NCBI RefSeq assembly: GCF_002217395.1
Contig: NZ_MUHD01000016.1
Location: 251,860-315,859, forward strand
DNA length: 64,000 nt
Direction of reading: 5' to 3'
From: Flavobacterium plurextorum
GTDB lineage: Bacteria > Bacteroidota > Bacteroidia > Flavobacteriales > Flavobacteriaceae
This document shows, in pieces, positions 62,534 through 64,000 of the stretch. Each line of letters starts with the position of its first letter. Position 1 is the first letter of the stretch. A model generated the notes under the pieces. The model saw only the letters and a list, made by a program, of their open reading frames with translations. It searched no databases and had not been told where the DNA came from. Made by a program: the position numbers and the translations under genes.

Positions 62534-64000
62534 ATGAAAAAATATAATAATAAATTAATACTGTTTTTTCTGTTCTTTCTCTTTACTTATTTTGCAAATG
62601 CACAAGACATTACCATAACTGGTTCTTGTTTTGCAGGAACACAAACTTTTGTTTTGGGTGGAGATTCAAGTATTCCAACTCTTAATGGAAAACCAGTTTA
62701 TTACAATGCAAATGTAGATATTCAAGGCAGTGCCGAAAAGGCACAAGGATATTTGGCATTTTTATTAAAAGAAGAATTAGGAACACCTGAAGACAGATGG
62801 GTAATTCTTTTAGGTGGGCAGCCTTATTTCTATGCCATTTCGACAGCAGCAACAGCCCCCAGTGCTACTTATTCACGATTTGATGAAATTGCATCACTAT
62901 TAGATTGTACAGGAAGTGTAGTCGTTACGCCGCCAAATAGCGCTCCAACTGATCTCGTATTAACAATTCCGTCAGTAAACGAAAACGTACCTGCCAACAG
63001 CATCGTAGGTATTTTAACCACCACAGATCCAGATGTAGGAAATACATTTAACTATTCGTTAGTATTTGGAACTGGAGATGTTGATAATGCTTATTTTTCT
63101 ATTTTTGGCAATACTTTACAAATAAGGCTCAGTCCTGATTTTGAAGCAAAGAATTTCTATTCGATACGTATTAGAACAACAGATCAGGCAGGGGCATCTT
63201 TAGAAAAAGTGTTCATTGTAAATGTAATTAATGTATGTGATATCGAACTAACTGCCAGTTCTCAAATTAATGTAAGCTGTAATGGAGGTTCAAATGGCTC
63301 TTTAACGGTTGTTGCTTCGAGCGGTGCTTCTCCTTACTCCTATTCTTGGTCTAATGGAAAAACTACCGCTGCAATAAACAATCTGGCAAGAGGAAATTAC
63401 ACTGTTACTGTCACAGACGCAAGTTCTTGTACTAAAACACAAATTTTCTCTATAACGGAGCCTCCTGTTTTAACAACATCAAAAGGAGTGGTTAATAATG
63501 TTAGCTGCAATGGAGGTTCAAATGGAACTGCCGCTGTAAATGCAGCAGGCGGAACTTCTCCTTATACTTATTTGTGGTCAAACGGTGCGACTTCACAAAA
63601 CGTAACTGGTTTAACAAAAGGAAACTATAGTGTTACTGTAACGGATAGCAAATTATGTGAAGCTATACAAAATTTTTCTATCACGGAACCAGACGCACTT
63701 TCTCTGACAGCTTCTCAAACTGACATAGTATGTAACGGCTATGCCACAGGATCTGCAAGTATAGTTGTTACCGGAGGAACTGGCGCATATTCGTATTCAT
63801 GGAACCCGCCAGTAGGAACATCTGGTGCAAGCGCTTCCAACCTTACTGCAGGAACTTATACTGTTACGGCTACTGACGCTAAAAACTGTTCAATTCAAAA
63901 AGAATTCATTATAACTGAACCTCTTGCCTTAACAGCTTCTAAAGGAACAACTGTAAATGTAAACTGTCATGGTGAAGCTTCTGGATCTGCAACTGTAAAC
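62534..64000 (+). CDS. SprB-repeat cell-surface adhesin (partial, runs off the window)
   Basis: At least 489 codons are open to the window end. A signal peptide ('ILFFLFFLFTYFANAQ') precedes a unique domain (about 25-135). A cadherin-like repeat follows ('APTDLVLTIPSVNENVPANSIVGILTTTDPDVG...'). Three SprB repeats and the start of a fourth come next, each about 75-80 residues. The repeat pattern is 'vsCnGgsnGsa...GG.sPYtYsWsnG.....nL..GnYtVTVTDa..C....fsITEP'. SprB repeats occur in gliding and surface adhesins exported by the type IX system. The C-terminus is outside the window. Confidence 0.92.
   Translation, partial: MKKYNNKLILFFLFFLFTYFANAQDITITGSCFAGTQTFVLGGDSSIPTLNGKPVYYNANVDIQGSAEKAQGYLAFLLKEELGTPEDRWVILLGGQPYFYAISTAATAPSATYSRFDEIASLLDCTGSVVVTPPNSAPTDLVLTIPSVNENVPANSIVGILTTTDPDVGNTFNYSLVFGTGDVDNAYFSIFGNTLQIRLSPDFEAKNFYSIRIRTTDQAGASLEKVFIVNVINVCDIELTASSQINVSCNGGSNGSLTVVASSGASPYSYSWSNGKTTAAINNLARGNYTVTVTDASSCTKTQIFSITEPPVLTTSKGVVNNVSCNGGSNGTAAVNAAGGTSPYTYLWSNGATSQNVTGLTKGNYSVTVTDSKLCEAIQNFSITEPDALSLTASQTDIVCNGYATGSASIVVTGGTGAYSYSWNPPVGTSGASASNLTAGTYTVTATDAKNCSIQKEFIITEPLALTASKGTTVNVNCHGEASGSATVN

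Noticed and set aside
1-64000. CRISPR array, rRNA operon or intact insertion sequence
   Set aside because: No regularly spaced repeats, rRNA stretches, or transposase frames with terminal inverted repeats were seen.

Overview
This is a low-GC chromosomal window from a flavobacterium, most likely Flavobacterium itself or a close relative (phylum Bacteroidota). Several signals support this. Promoters have the TTTG-N19-TAnnTTTG form, for example ahead of the tRNA and the LacI-type regulator. The window also carries SprB-repeat adhesin sequence, TonB receptors with CarboxypepD_reg plugs, many short lipoproteins of the 'xxxCKK/CS' type, DUF3667 and DUF1254 proteins, and AT-rich genes with weak ribosome binding sites. 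No CRISPR array, rRNA operon or intact transposase was seen.

Layout. 1-6.8 kb: pheT, apt, a tRNA-Arg(ACG) with a recombinase relic abutting it, then a transglutaminase-like protein, an AraC regulator, a DUF5367 membrane protein and decayed repeat sequence. 6.9-19.8 kb: an S41 peptidase, a complete RND efflux operon (adaptor, pump, outer-membrane factor), a LytS/LytTR-type two-component pair, fabH with a universal stress protein, and a DUF1203 protein. 20-25.8 kb: a sugar utilisation operon made of LacI regulator, PfkB fructokinase, MFS permease, LamB/ScrY-like porin and ketose-epimerase-like TIM barrel. Three copies of one palindromic operator control it, two of them in a diverged tandem duplication. 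26-32.8 kb: an accessory stretch with a divergent hypothetical/XRE pair, a two-gene cassette (a C-terminal Rx4H HEPN-like motif protein plus a 'DGLQR' ParB/DGQHR/DUF262-like protein), dispersed repeats, a 48-residue membrane ORF, a serine beta-lactamase-like hydrolase and a TruC-type pseudouridine synthase.

33-42.7 kb: small lipoprotein, DUF1826 and APC permease genes, a DUF3667 protein, two DUF1254 lipoproteins with a cupin, and an EptA-like phosphoethanolamine transferase. 43-50.8 kb: an OmpR/HK pair leading into a PepSY-like protein and an outer-membrane receptor, then a siderophore-type TonB receptor. 50.9-57 kb: an operon of two more DUF1254 lipoproteins and a barrel protein, a sulfatase relic, and a divergent large methyltransferase. 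57-61.2 kb: a Cys-rich protein, a DUF3347-like lipoprotein and a haem-binding-domain protein, then two hypothetical secreted proteins and a urea transporter. 61.8-64 kb: a secreted tail-collar protein followed by the start of a SprB-repeat adhesin that runs off the window.

The two most interesting signals are the HEPN/DGLQR cassette, a candidate defence or toxin module flanked by copies of a dispersed repeat, and a shared TTGCAAnTTATAAnnTGCAAC-like palindrome. The palindrome lies upstream of all three DUF1254 transcription units, including a perfect 42-bp version at 37313-37354, and suggests an undescribed regulon. All functional calls are by reading motifs, and no database search was run.
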